A DNA stretch of 64,000 nt from Vulcanimicrobiota bacterium (lineage in GTDB: Bacteria; Vulcanimicrobiota; Vulcanimicrobiia; Vulcanimicrobiales; Vulcanimicrobiaceae), in the NCBI GenBank assembly GCA_003151115.1, contig PLWS01000003.1:187350-251349 (forward strand). The letters are read 5' to 3'. The translations under genes were made by a program, and so were the position numbers. Every line of letters starts with the position of its first letter. The first letter of the stretch is position 1. A model generated the notes under the pieces. It was not told the DNA's origin, searched no databases, and saw nothing but the letters and a program-made list of their open reading frames with translations. Positions 26,491 to 34,583 of the stretch are shown in pieces.

Positions 26491-27773
26491 CAGGCCGTCA
26501 CCGCAGCCGCGACGCGCGGATCCGTGATGCGGCCGGTCAGCGCCGATGCCGCGCACGTTGCCGGCGAGGCCAAGTAGACTTCCGCCTTCGGTGAGCCCAT
26601 GCGGCCGACGTAATTGCGATTTGTAGTGGAGATGCAGCGCTCGCCGTCTCCGAGCGTCCCCATGTGGCCGCCGAAGCATGCGCCGCATCCGGGCGTATTG
26701 ACCACGCAGCCCGCGCCGGCCAGTTTTCCGAGAATGCCTTCCTCGGCCGCTTGCATCCAGACTTTCTGCGAACCCGGATTGACGATCACGCGCAGGCGCG
26801 GGTCGATCTTCTTTCCGTCCAAAATCTCCGCGACGACGCGCAGGTCCTCGATGTAACCGTTGGTGCACGATCCGATAAAGACTTGGTCGACCAAAATCTC
26901 GTCCCGCGTCACTTCGGAAATCGGATGCACGTTGTCGGGCGTGTGCGGACAGGCCACCTGCGGCTCCAGCGAGGAGATATCGATCTCGATCACGCGCTCG
27001 TAGTGCGCGTCTGCATCGGCTTTCTCGACCAAGAAGTCGCGATCGGTACGTTCTTTGACGTAGGCGATCGTTTTTGCGTCCGCGTGAAAAATGCCGTTCT
27101 TGGCGCCGGCTTCGATTGCCATGTTCGCCATCGTGATGCGTCCGGTAATAGAAAGTTCGTCGACGGTCGTTCCGTGATATTCGATCGCGCGGTAGGTTGC
27201 GCCGTCGATGCCGAGCGTTCCAACCGTTTTCAGCATGATGTCTTTGGCAAAGACCATCTCGCCCGGCTTGCCGTTATAGACGAGTTTGATGCTCGAGGGA
27301 ACCTTCAGCCAAACTTCACCCAGTACGAACGCCGCGGCAATGTCGGTCGATCCCATGCCCGTTGCGAACGCACCGAACGCGCCGTACGTGCACGTGTGCG
27401 AGTCGCCGCCGACGATCAGCTCGCCCGGCGCGACGAGGCCTTCCTCCGGTAAAACGACATGCTCGATGCCGCCGCGGCCAACGTCGAAGAAGTGTTTGAT
27501 CTTCTGCTCGACCGCGAAATCTTTCATGAGTTTGGCGATCTTGGCAGACTGCGCGTCCTTAGCCGGAACGAAATGATCTTCGACCAGGGCAATTTTCTCT
27601 CGGTCGAAGACACGATCCGCGCCCTTCATCTGGCGCATGACACCGATCGCGACGGCCGCGGACAGCTCGTTGGCCAGCACCAAATCCACTTTTGCGTTGA
27701 TGATCTGTCCGGGTTCAACCGCATCGAGCCCAGCGTGCCGGGCGAGGATCTTTTCCGTCAACGTCATTGGCAT
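26490..27773 (-). CDS. leuC: 3-isopropylmalate dehydratase large subunit
   Basis: 427 residues, the shorter archaeal/homoaconitase-related LeuC type. Cys ligands of the [4Fe-4S] cluster sit in I-G-S-C-T-N-G (about residue 300) and P-G-C-G-A-C (about 361). G-G-D-S-H-T-C-T-Y-G-A-F-G-A-F-A is the substrate region. Homologues of this type can also be homoaconitases, so the substrate is not proven from sequence. AGGAGAG precedes ATG 27773. No leuA or leuB is in the window. Divergent from the plus-strand operon at 27830. Confidence 0.94.
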   Translation of the reverse strand: MPMTLTEKILARHAGLDAVEPGQIINAKVDLVLANELSAAVAIGVMRQMKGADRVFDREKIALVEDHFVPAKDAQSAKIAKLMKDFAVEQKIKHFFDVGRGGIEHVVLPEEGLVAPGELIVGGDSHTCTYGAFGAFATGMGSTDIAAAFVLGEVWLKVPSSIKLVYNGKPGEMVFAKDIMLKTVGTLGIDGATYRAIEYHGTTVDELSITGRITMANMAIEAGAKNGIFHADAKTIAYVKERTDRDFLVEKADADAHYERVIEIDISSLEPQVACPHTPDNVHPISEVTRDEILVDQVFIGSCTNGYIEDLRVVAEILDGKKIDPRLRVIVNPGSQKVWMQAAEEGILGKLAGAGCVVNTPGCGACFGGHMGTLGDGERCISTTNRNYVGRMGSPKAEVYLASPATCAASALTGRITDPRVAAAVTA

Positions 27774-27829
27774 GAATTCGCTCTCCTACTCTCGGGCTGG
27801 GGTACGGTGAGGTTCGGGTCGAAGCACGA

Positions 27830-29143
27830 GTGACCATGCAAGATCGCCGGTTCGGCTTTGCGACGCGCGCCATTCACGCGGGTACGCCACCCGACCCCGT
27901 AACCGGGTCGCGGGTGATGCCTCTGTACCAAACCGCGGCCTATGTCTTCGGTTCCACGGAGCAGGCGGCCGAACTCTTTCAACTGCGCAGTTACGGGCAT
28001 ATCTACAGCCGCATCAGCAACCCCACGGTCGCTGCATTCGAAGAGCGCATGGCAAGCTTGGAGGGCGGACTCGGCGCGGTGGCATTTTCCAGCGGACTGG
28101 CCGCGCAGCTGGGCGTCGTACTCGCGCTGGCGCAAAACGGCGACCATTTGGTCTGCTCGCAAAACATTTACGGCGGCACGGTCACGCAGTTCACCGTACT
28201 CCTGAAGCGTTTAGGAATCGAAACGACGTTCGTTCCCGCCGACGATCATGCAGCCATCGCGGCGGCGATCAAGCCGCAAACCAAACTGCTCTTTGCCGAA
28301 ACGATCGGCAATCCCGGCGGCACGGTGGCCGATCTCGACGCGTTGAGCGCCATCGCGCACACCGCCGGAATCCCGCTCGTCGTGGACAACACGTTTGCTT
28401 CGCCGTATCTCTGCCGGCCGATGGAACACGGCGCGGACATCGTCACGCACTCCGCAACGAAATTCATTTCCGGGCACGGAACGGTTATCGGCGGCGTCGC
28501 GATCGAGTCGGGCACGTTTCCGTGGGAGGGCGGGCGCTTTCCACTGCTCTCGCAGCCCAGCCCGGGCTATCACGATAAAGTTTTCACCGAGACGTTCGGC
28601 GAGTACGCGTTCCTGATGCGTTTGCGCGCGGAAGTGTTGCGCGACGTCGGCGCGCAGATGTCGCCGATGGATGCGTGGCTGCTGCTCCTGGGATTGGAAA
28701 CGCTTCCGATTCGCATGGACGGACACGTGCGCAACGCGCGCGCCGTCGCGGAGTTCTTAGCCAAGCGTCCGGAAGTCGAGTGGGTGAGCTATCCCGGCTT
28801 TGCATCGCATCCGCAGCACGAGCTCGCCCAGAAGTATCTGCCGCGCGGCGCCGGATCGATTTTTACCTTCGGCATCCGCGGCGGACGTGAGGCCGGCCGT
28901 GCGTTCATCGACGCGCTCGAGCTGTGGAGTCATCTCGCCAACGTCGGCGACATGAAAAGTTTGGTCATTCATCCCGCGTCCACAACGCACTCGCAACTCG
29001 GCGACGACGAAATGCGCAAAGCCGGCGTCGCCCCCGAAAGCATCCGCCTCTCCGTCGGTTTGGAAGACGTCGAAGATCTCACATGGGATTTGGACAACGC
29101 TTTGAAGGCGGCCGTGCCGGCGCCCGAAAAAGCTCCGGCATGA
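27830..29143 (+). CDS. O-acetylhomoserine sulfhydrylase-like PLP enzyme
   Basis: 437 residues (GTG 27830; an in-frame ATG at 27836 is an equal choice). Cys/Met-metabolism PLP family: PLP lysine in H-S-A-T-K-F-I-S-G-H-G, early T-x-A-I-H-A-G, Y-S-R-I-S-N-P-T and the long MetY-type insert around P-G-Y-H. MetY forms homocysteine from O-acetylhomoserine and sulfide. It is the first gene of six that overlap end to end, which is unusual for a plain methionine gene and suggests either a dual role or use of a shared promoter by the downstream pathway. The gap to leuC is only 56 bp, too short for a SAM riboswitch. Confidence 0.9.
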   Translation: MTMQDRRFGFATRAIHAGTPPDPVTGSRVMPLYQTAAYVFGSTEQAAELFQLRSYGHIYSRISNPTVAAFEERMASLEGGLGAVAFSSGLAAQLGVVLALAQNGDHLVCSQNIYGGTVTQFTVLLKRLGIETTFVPADDHAAIAAAIKPQTKLLFAETIGNPGGTVADLDALSAIAHTAGIPLVVDNTFASPYLCRPMEHGADIVTHSATKFISGHGTVIGGVAIESGTFPWEGGRFPLLSQPSPGYHDKVFTETFGEYAFLMRLRAEVLRDVGAQMSPMDAWLLLLGLETLPIRMDGHVRNARAVAEFLAKRPEVEWVSYPGFASHPQHELAQKYLPRGAGSIFTFGIRGGREAGRAFIDALELWSHLANVGDMKSLVIHPASTTHSQLGDDEMRKAGVAPESIRLSVGLEDVEDLTWDLDNALKAAVPAPEKAPA

Positions 29144-29616
29144 TCTTAAGAACGCCCTCGGAGCGGAATGCCTTGCTCGAACGCAGCAAGACGGTCGCCA
29201 TGGTCGGCGCGTCGGCGAATCCGCTGCGCCCCAGCTACACCGTCTTCAGTTATTTGCGCACGCAAGGGCGCTTCGAAGTTACGCCGGTCAATCCGACCAT
29301 CGCATCCATCGACGGCGTGCGCGCGTATCCGTCCTTGGGCGCGTACGCGGCGGAGCGCGGAGCTCCCGACATCGTCGACGTCTTCCGCCGGCCGAGCGAA
29401 GTCGTCGAACTCACCCGCGAAGCGATCGCCGCCGGCGCGAAAGCGATCTGGTTCCAATACGGCGTCATCAATCAGGAAGCGACCGAGCTCGCCGATAAGG
29501 CCGGGCTCGACGTCGTCGTCGATCGCTGCATCAAAGTCGAGTCGGCACGCTTCAATGGAGGCTTGGCAACCAACGGGCTGAATAGCGGGCTGATCTCGAG
29601 CCGGCGCCGCACTTGA
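29140..29616 (+). CDS. CoA-binding (Rossmann) domain protein
   Basis: 158 residues. CoA_binding_2 (YccU-type) domain: S-K-T-V-A-M-V-G-A-S-A-N-P-L-R-P-S-Y at residues 15-32, V-N-P-T, then I-V-D-V-F-R-R-P and A-I-W-F-Q-Y-G-V-I-N. The fold matches the CoA-binding part of succinyl-CoA synthetase alpha. Enzymatic activity is not known. ATG 29140 overlaps the previous stop (ATGA) and the gene overlaps the LuxE-like gene by TTGA, so it is translated as part of the operon. It may bind the CoA ester that feeds or leaves the ligase/reductase pair. Confidence 0.88.
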   Translation: MILRTPSERNALLERSKTVAMVGASANPLRPSYTVFSYLRTQGRFEVTPVNPTIASIDGVRAYPSLGAYAAERGAPDIVDVFRRPSEVVELTREAIAAGAKAIWFQYGVINQEATELADKAGLDVVVDRCIKVESARFNGGLATNGLNSGLISSRRRT

Positions 29617-30692
29617 ACGAAGCTTACCGCGCCGAGGCCGACGCACTCGACGCGGAAATTCTGGCCGCGATCGCAACGCGGCTCGTCCCCGACTTCAACG
29701 ATCTCGCGCTGCGCATCTTCGCGCACCAGCTTCGCTACAACGAGCCGTACGCGCGCTACTGCACGAGCCTCGGCGTTTCGCTCGAAAGTATGCCGCGTTC
29801 GTGGGACATCATTCCGCCGATCCCGGCGGGCGCGTTCAAGGAAGCGGCCCTGTGCACGTTCGATCCCGCGCGCGCCGGGCTTACGTTCGAAACGAGCGGG
29901 ACCACTGCCGGGACCGGCGGCCGGCATTATATGGAAAGCTCGCTTCTGTACGATGCTGCGCTCTCGGCCGGTTTTTGCGACCGCTTCGGCGGCACAGGCT
30001 CGCATTTTCTTTTGCTGGTTCCCGATCCGGCGCTGCAGCCGGCTTCATCGCTGGGATATATGATGAAGCGGGCCGCCTCGCAGTTCGGCTGCGGCGAACC
30101 GCGCTGGTATATCCGCGAGCATGGAGTTGACGCCGATGCATTTGCGCGGGACGTTCGAGCACTTCCGGCCGGCGAACCGGCATTCGTAGCCGCGACGGCC
30201 TTTGCTCTTGTTGCGCTCCTCGATTCGGTAGATGGAGCCGGCCGCGACGTGCGACTGCCGCCCGGTTCCTGCGTGATGGAAACCGGCGGTTTTAAGGGCC
30301 GCGTGCGCGAGATCGAACCCGCGGATCTTTACCGGCGGTTGGAACGAACGTTCGCGATCGGCCGCGAATCGATCGTTTCCGAGTACGGCATGACCGAGCT
30401 CAGCAGCCAATACTATGACGTCTCCGAGATTGCGGGCAGGCGCATCAAGCGCGGGCCGAAGTGGCTGCGTTCCTATGCGGTCGACGAGAGCGGCGAACGG
30501 CTTCCGCCGGGCGTCGTGGGCGCGCTCGTGCACGTCGACCTCGCGAGCCGTTCGTCTTGCATTGCGATTCAAACCGAAGACCTGGGCGCGGTTCTTGCTG
30601 ACGGTGGCCTCGCGCTGATCGGACGCGAACGCGGCGCAGAGCTGCGCGGCTGTTCGCTCGACGCCGAACCGCTGCGCGCCGCCGTCTCGTGA
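29613..30692 (+). CDS. LuxE-like acyl-protein synthetase (adenylate-forming ligase)
   Basis: 359 residues, similar to LuxE (about 370). The phosphate-binding loop T-S-G-T-T-A-G-T-G-G (about 94-103) and S-E-Y-G-M-T-E-L-S-S-Q-Y-Y are the adenylate-forming hallmarks. The C-terminus has R-G-C-S-L-D, where the Cys (about 347) corresponds to the LuxE residue that carries the acyl group as a thioester. The expected chemistry is acid + ATP to acyl-AMP, then transfer to this Cys and on to the LuxC partner. TTG 29613 overlaps the previous stop, and the end overlaps luxC-like by GTGA. Substrate acid unknown. Confidence 0.88.
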   Translation: MNEAYRAEADALDAEILAAIATRLVPDFNDLALRIFAHQLRYNEPYARYCTSLGVSLESMPRSWDIIPPIPAGAFKEAALCTFDPARAGLTFETSGTTAGTGGRHYMESSLLYDAALSAGFCDRFGGTGSHFLLLVPDPALQPASSLGYMMKRAASQFGCGEPRWYIREHGVDADAFARDVRALPAGEPAFVAATAFALVALLDSVDGAGRDVRLPPGSCVMETGGFKGRVREIEPADLYRRLERTFAIGRESIVSEYGMTELSSQYYDVSEIAGRRIKRGPKWLRSYAVDESGERLPPGVVGALVHVDLASRSSCIAIQTEDLGAVLADGGLALIGRERGAELRGCSLDAEPLRAAVS

Positions 30693-31867
30693 CCGCGTTC
30701 AAACTGGTCCCCGCGCGCACGATCGCCGGCGCGATTGCCGACGCCGCCGAACGCTGGCGCGACGCCGACTTTCCAGCGCGCGTGCGCGCGACGCAGCGCA
30801 TAGCCGAGCGGACGGGGTATTCCATTCCGGTCGTCGAGTACGCGCTCGACCGTCTCTTCTTTTCGATCGATAACGCCGCGCTCGAAGCGGTCATTACCGG
30901 CGAGCTCGGGGACGCCGAGATACTCGATGGTTTTCGTCCGCGCGCGGGGCGCACGGACGCGTGGGCTCGCCCGATCGGAACCGTCGGCATCATCTCGAGC
31001 CGAACGACGATCGGCGTCGCCTTGCCAGCAGCTATCTTCGCGCTCTGCGCCAAATGCAACGTGCTCGTCAAAGATCGCGAGGATTCGCTGATCTCGTCTT
31101 TTTTTGAAACGCTGCGCGAAGAGCGGGGCGAATTTGAAGAAGCCGCTCGCGCCGAACTTTGGAGTTCGGACGACCAAAACGTGCCGTCCCTCGATTCGTT
31201 CGACGCAGTTGTCGCCTTCGGCCGGACTGAAACGCTCGCGGCGGTTCGAAACGCGCTGCGGCCCGAAGCGCGTTTCATCGGTTTCGGCTCGCGGGCCAGC
31301 GCCGGATACGTGTCGCGCGAATCGCTCTCCGGAACGGACGCGGCCTCGGAGATCGCGCGCGGCGCGGCGCGCGACATCGTTCTCTATGAAACGGAGGGTT
31401 GTCTTTCGCTGCACGTGCTCTTCGTCGAAGACGGAGGTGTTGTAAACGCAGCGGCATTCACCGAAATCCTGCAAAAAGAAATTGCGCGCGCGAATATCGA
31501 GTTTCCACGCGCGGCGGCTGCGCAAGACCGCGTGCAGCACGTTTCTCACGCGCGCGCGCTCGGCGACTTTCGCAAAGCTGCGGGCGGCAGCGCACTCGCC
31601 GAGCCGCCGCCGTTCTTGCCGCGGCTCGCACATGCGATTGGGGTCTCGAAGCCGGGCGATGCGTTGGACTATCTGCGCCGCCATGGTCTCGCGCTCGAAG
31701 GTTTCGCGACCTCGGGTAACCGGAGTGACATCATCGATTTCGCTGTCGCCGCGGGCGCCGCGCGGCTGACGCGATTTGGAGAGTTACAAGATCCGCCGCT
31801 CGCCGGCGAGCACGGCGGACGGCCGCGAATCGCCGAGTTCGTTCGCTGGGTCGACAAGACGTTCTGA
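30689..31867 (+). CDS. LuxC-like acyl reductase
   Basis: 392 residues (LuxC about 480, so a short form). An aldehyde-dehydrogenase-like fold with P-I-G-T-V-G-I-I-S-S (about 95-104) and the catalytic Cys in Y-E-T-E-G-C-L-S (Cys238), as in the LuxC family. The C-terminal P-R-I-A-E-F-V-R-W-V-D-K is also typical. LuxC reduces an enzyme- or CoA-bound acyl group to the aldehyde with NADPH. It is coupled to the LuxE-like ligase before it and by TGATG to an aminotransferase, so the aldehyde is probably the next substrate. No luciferase genes are present. Confidence 0.88.
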   Translation: MTAFKLVPARTIAGAIADAAERWRDADFPARVRATQRIAERTGYSIPVVEYALDRLFFSIDNAALEAVITGELGDAEILDGFRPRAGRTDAWARPIGTVGIISSRTTIGVALPAAIFALCAKCNVLVKDREDSLISSFFETLREERGEFEEAARAELWSSDDQNVPSLDSFDAVVAFGRTETLAAVRNALRPEARFIGFGSRASAGYVSRESLSGTDAASEIARGAARDIVLYETEGCLSLHVLFVEDGGVVNAAAFTEILQKEIARANIEFPRAAAAQDRVQHVSHARALGDFRKAAGGSALAEPPPFLPRLAHAIGVSKPGDALDYLRRHGLALEGFATSGNRSDIIDFAVAAGAARLTRFGELQDPPLAGEHGGRPRIAEFVRWVDKTF

Positions 31868-33117
31868 TGCCGAGGCCCCGCAACAAGTCGAACGAGCTTG
31901 CGCAACTGTTGCGCAACTACGAGTCGCGAAACGTAACATATGTGAGCGGCGAATCTCCGGTCTTTTGGGAATCGGCCAGCGATACCACCGTAACCGACGC
32001 GGACGGCAACACGTACCTCGATTTGACGGCCGCCTTCGGCGTCGCAAACTGCGGACATGCCAATCCGAATATCACGGCTGCGCTGCAACGGCAGGCGGCC
32101 CGGCTCTCGCACGCGATGGGCGACGTTCACCCGGCTGCGGTAAAGGTGCAGCTGCTCGAAAAGCTCGCCGCGATCGCTCCGGGCGATCTGACGAAGTCGT
32201 TTCTCGGATCGAGCGGATCGGACGCCATCGAGGCTGCGATGAAAACGGCGATGCTGGCGACCGGAAAACCGGCCTTCGCCGCATTTCGCGGTTCGTATCA
32301 CGGGTTGAGCATCGGAACGCTCGAGGTTGCGGGCATCAAGAAATTTCGCGAGCCGTTCTTGGCTTGGCTTCCCGAACGTACGCTGCTGCTCGATTACCCG
32401 CGCGGAAATGCCGCTCAGGCGCTGGAATACGCGCGGCGCGCGTTCTCGCGCCGGTACGATTTAGCCGCGGTTATCGTCGAGCCTATCCAGGGACGCGGAG
32501 GATGCGTCGTCCCGCCACCGGGTTATCTCGCCCAGTTGCGCGAGATCTGCCGCGAGCGCGGCATGCTGATGATCGCCGACGAGATCTATACGGGGTTCGG
32601 CCGGACCGGCACGATGTTCGCCTGCGAACAAGAATCGGTGGTGCCCGACATCCTGTGCCTCGGGAAAGCGATGGGTAACGGTTTTCCGATTTCGGCGGCT
32701 GTTGCATCGCCGGGTGTCATGGACGCATGGCCCGCCTCCGAAGGCGAAGCGCTCCACACATCCACACATTTGGGAAATCCCATGGGTTGCGCGGCCGCAC
32801 TGGCGAGCATCGCAGAGTTGGAAAGCCGCGAGCTTCCCAGGCGTGCGGCGACCCTCGGCAACCGGCTGGCAACGAAGCTGAATGCGCTGCACGCTTCGGG
32901 AAAAGTCGCGGGCGTGCGCGGACGCGGCCTCATGTGGGGTATCGAACTGCAGGATGCGGCGCAAGCGCGCGCCGCCGTTGAAAAAGCTCTGACGAAAGGC
33001 GTTCTTATTTTGCAAGCCGGTGAACAAGGCAACGTGCTCTCGATCACGCCGCCGCTGACCATCTCGGAGGCGGATCTCGATCGTGGGATCGACGTGGTAG
33101 AGTCGTGTATCGCGTAG
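31867..33117 (+). CDS. Class III PLP aminotransferase
   Basis: 416 residues, family of 4-aminobutyrate/acetylornithine/GSA aminotransferases. PLP lysine Lys267 in C-L-G-K-A-M-G-N-G-F-P; G-S-S-G-S-D-A-I-E-A-A (114-124) and D-E-I-Y-T-G-F-G-R-T-G (238-248) bind PLP. These enzymes interconvert an ω-aldehyde and an ω-amine. Following the LuxE/LuxC pair directly (TGATG), the natural inference is transamination of the aldehyde they make. GSA aminomutase activity seems less likely because the required partner genes are absent. Confidence 0.92.
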   Translation: MPRPRNKSNELAQLLRNYESRNVTYVSGESPVFWESASDTTVTDADGNTYLDLTAAFGVANCGHANPNITAALQRQAARLSHAMGDVHPAAVKVQLLEKLAAIAPGDLTKSFLGSSGSDAIEAAMKTAMLATGKPAFAAFRGSYHGLSIGTLEVAGIKKFREPFLAWLPERTLLLDYPRGNAAQALEYARRAFSRRYDLAAVIVEPIQGRGGCVVPPPGYLAQLREICRERGMLMIADEIYTGFGRTGTMFACEQESVVPDILCLGKAMGNGFPISAAVASPGVMDAWPASEGEALHTSTHLGNPMGCAAALASIAELESRELPRRAATLGNRLATKLNALHASGKVAGVRGRGLMWGIELQDAAQARAAVEKALTKGVLILQAGEQGNVLSITPPLTISEADLDRGIDVVESCIA

Positions 33118-34127
33118 GCATTTTGGGCGGCGGCTTTGGCGTGCGCGGACACCTGCCGGCTTTTGCCGCGCATGCAGAGTTTGAGGTCGTGGCGATCGCG
33201 TCGCCGCACAGCGCGAAAAAGGTCGCCCAGGAACGCAATATCCCCAACGCATTCGAAAGCTGCGAGGCGATGCTGCGCGGTTGCGACCTCGACGTCGTCT
33301 CGGTCGCCGGCCCGCCCTTCACGCACCATCCCGACGTGCTGGCGTCGATCGCCGCCGGGAAGCACGTCATCTGCGAGAAGCCGTTCGCCCTGTCCGTGCA
33401 GCAAGCGCAAGAGATGCTCGCGGCCGCGCAAAAGGCGAAAACGGCAACGGCGGTCATGCACGAGTTCCGCTGGGTGCCGCAACGCTTCGCACTCAAAGAG
33501 TTAATTGCGAACGGCCACGTCGCGCCGCTGCGCGAGATCGAAATCACCCACCTCGCGCGCATGCTCCGGCTGGAAAACAAACGCCCCAATACCTGGTGGT
33601 TCGACCGCAGCAAAGGCGGCGGAATCGCCGGCGCTCTTCTCTCGCACATCATCGACAGCGCCAATTGGATGGCGGCGCGCGCGCCGGTGCGCAGCACGGG
33701 CTATTTGCGGACGGCGAATCCGCAACGCGAAGGCCCCGAGGGACCGTTCACGATCTCGGTCGACGATGGCGCCTTCGGACTCATCGATTACGGCGGCGGG
33801 TTGATCGCCCGCGTTAGCGTGGACGGAACGACCGCGGTCGACTCGCTAACGGTAGCCGCGCACGGTGAAAATCGCAGCGCGGTGGCCAGCGGCAGCGGAC
33901 TGCACGCGATGCGTCTCTTCAGCGTAGACGAGGAAGAGACATCGGAACTGGAATGCAAGCCGTCCCCGAACGCGCGCTTTGGCGCAGTCGATCAGCACGT
34001 GCCGCCGATCATGGATCTGCTCGACGAGTTCGTGAAAGAAATCGAAACGGGCGAGAGCATCGTCCCGACGTTCGCCGAAGCCGTCCAAACCCAAAACGTA
34101 CTGGCGTCGATAGGGTTTGGTTCCTAA
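33105..34127 (+). CDS. Gfo/Idh/MocA family oxidoreductase
   Basis: 340 residues from GTG 33105, overlapping the aminotransferase by 13 bp. The NAD(P) fold opens Y-R-V-G-I-L-G-G-G-F-G-V-R-G (residues 2-15) and continues with H-V-I-C-E-K-P-F-A-L, the Gfo/Idh/MocA E-K-P signature. The family oxidises or reduces sugar-like and other small molecules. It is the last gene of the operon, and its stop overlaps the convergent blaI-like gene by 4 bp. Substrate unknown. Confidence 0.9.
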   Translation: MYRVGILGGGFGVRGHLPAFAAHAEFEVVAIASPHSAKKVAQERNIPNAFESCEAMLRGCDLDVVSVAGPPFTHHPDVLASIAAGKHVICEKPFALSVQQAQEMLAAAQKAKTATAVMHEFRWVPQRFALKELIANGHVAPLREIEITHLARMLRLENKRPNTWWFDRSKGGGIAGALLSHIIDSANWMAARAPVRSTGYLRTANPQREGPEGPFTISVDDGAFGLIDYGGGLIARVSVDGTTAVDSLTVAAHGENRSAVASGSGLHAMRLFSVDEEETSELECKPSPNARFGAVDQHVPPIMDLLDEFVKEIETGESIVPTFAEAVQTQNVLASIGFGS

Positions 34128-34510
34128 GTCCCCTTCTCCGCCTCAGCCAGCATGCGACGGAGATCGGCGAGCTCGTCGTCGCTCAGCCGTTCGTTCTGGA
34201 TGAGATTCATCGCCAGCGCGCCCGCGGATCCGTCGAAAAACCGGCGCACGACGGTCTGCAGCGCGGAGCGCGAGGCCTGCGTGCGGTCGATCTTCGGATA
34301 GTACCGGAACGCGCGCCCCTCTTCCACGTGGCGAACGTAGCCTTTTTGCTCGAGGATGCGCAGCGTCGTTTGCACGGTGTTAAATGCGGGCGCCTTCGAC
34401 GTTTTTATCGCGCCCAGGACCTCGGCGACGGTTCCGTTCCCGGCCGACCACAGCACTTCCATCAAGCGCTGCTCGACCTCGGTTAAATTAGGGGCTTTTT
34501 GACGCGGCAC
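34124..34510 (-). CDS. BlaI/MecI/CopY-family transcriptional repressor
   Basis: 128 residues: winged helix (L-T-E-V-E-Q-R-L-M-E-V-L-W; T-V-Q-T-T-L-R-I-L-E-Q-K-G-Y-V) followed by the dimerising helical tail. GTG 34510 is preceded by GGAGGG. A 22-bp palindrome sits 15 bp upstream (34525-34546), consistent with autoregulation. No BlaR1/MecR1-type sensor protease (M56) is next to it, although a subtilase lipoprotein lies directly upstream on the same strand. What it senses is unknown. Confidence 0.92.
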   Translation of the reverse strand: MPRQKAPNLTEVEQRLMEVLWSAGNGTVAEVLGAIKTSKAPAFNTVQTTLRILEQKGYVRHVEEGRAFRYYPKIDRTQASRSALQTVVRRFFDGSAGALAMNLIQNERLSDDELADLRRMLAEAEKGT

Positions 34511-34524
34511 ATTGCCCTCCGCAG

Positions 34525-34546
34525 TTCACCTAATGATTTAGGTGAA
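34525..34546. promoter_or_regulatory. Likely BlaI-family operator
   Basis: TTCACCTAA-TGAT-TTAGGTGAA, a perfect 9-bp inverted repeat with a 4-bp centre, located just upstream of the repressor's ribosome site. Length and spacing suit a homodimeric winged-helix repressor, though the half-sites differ from the TACA/TGTA core of classic bla/mec/cop operators. Confidence 0.7.
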
Positions 34547-34583
34547 TGCTACCACAAGCCATCCCCGGCCGTCTAGAGGTCGC

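Noticed and set aside
27774-27829. SAM or T-box riboswitch between leuC and the MetY-like gene
   Set aside because: Only 56 bp separates the divergent genes, too little for either, and no conserved element is visible.
29613-31867. Bioluminescence (lux) operon
   Set aside because: Only LuxE- and LuxC-like enzymes are present; no luxA, luxB or luxD homologue, and an aminotransferase follows instead.
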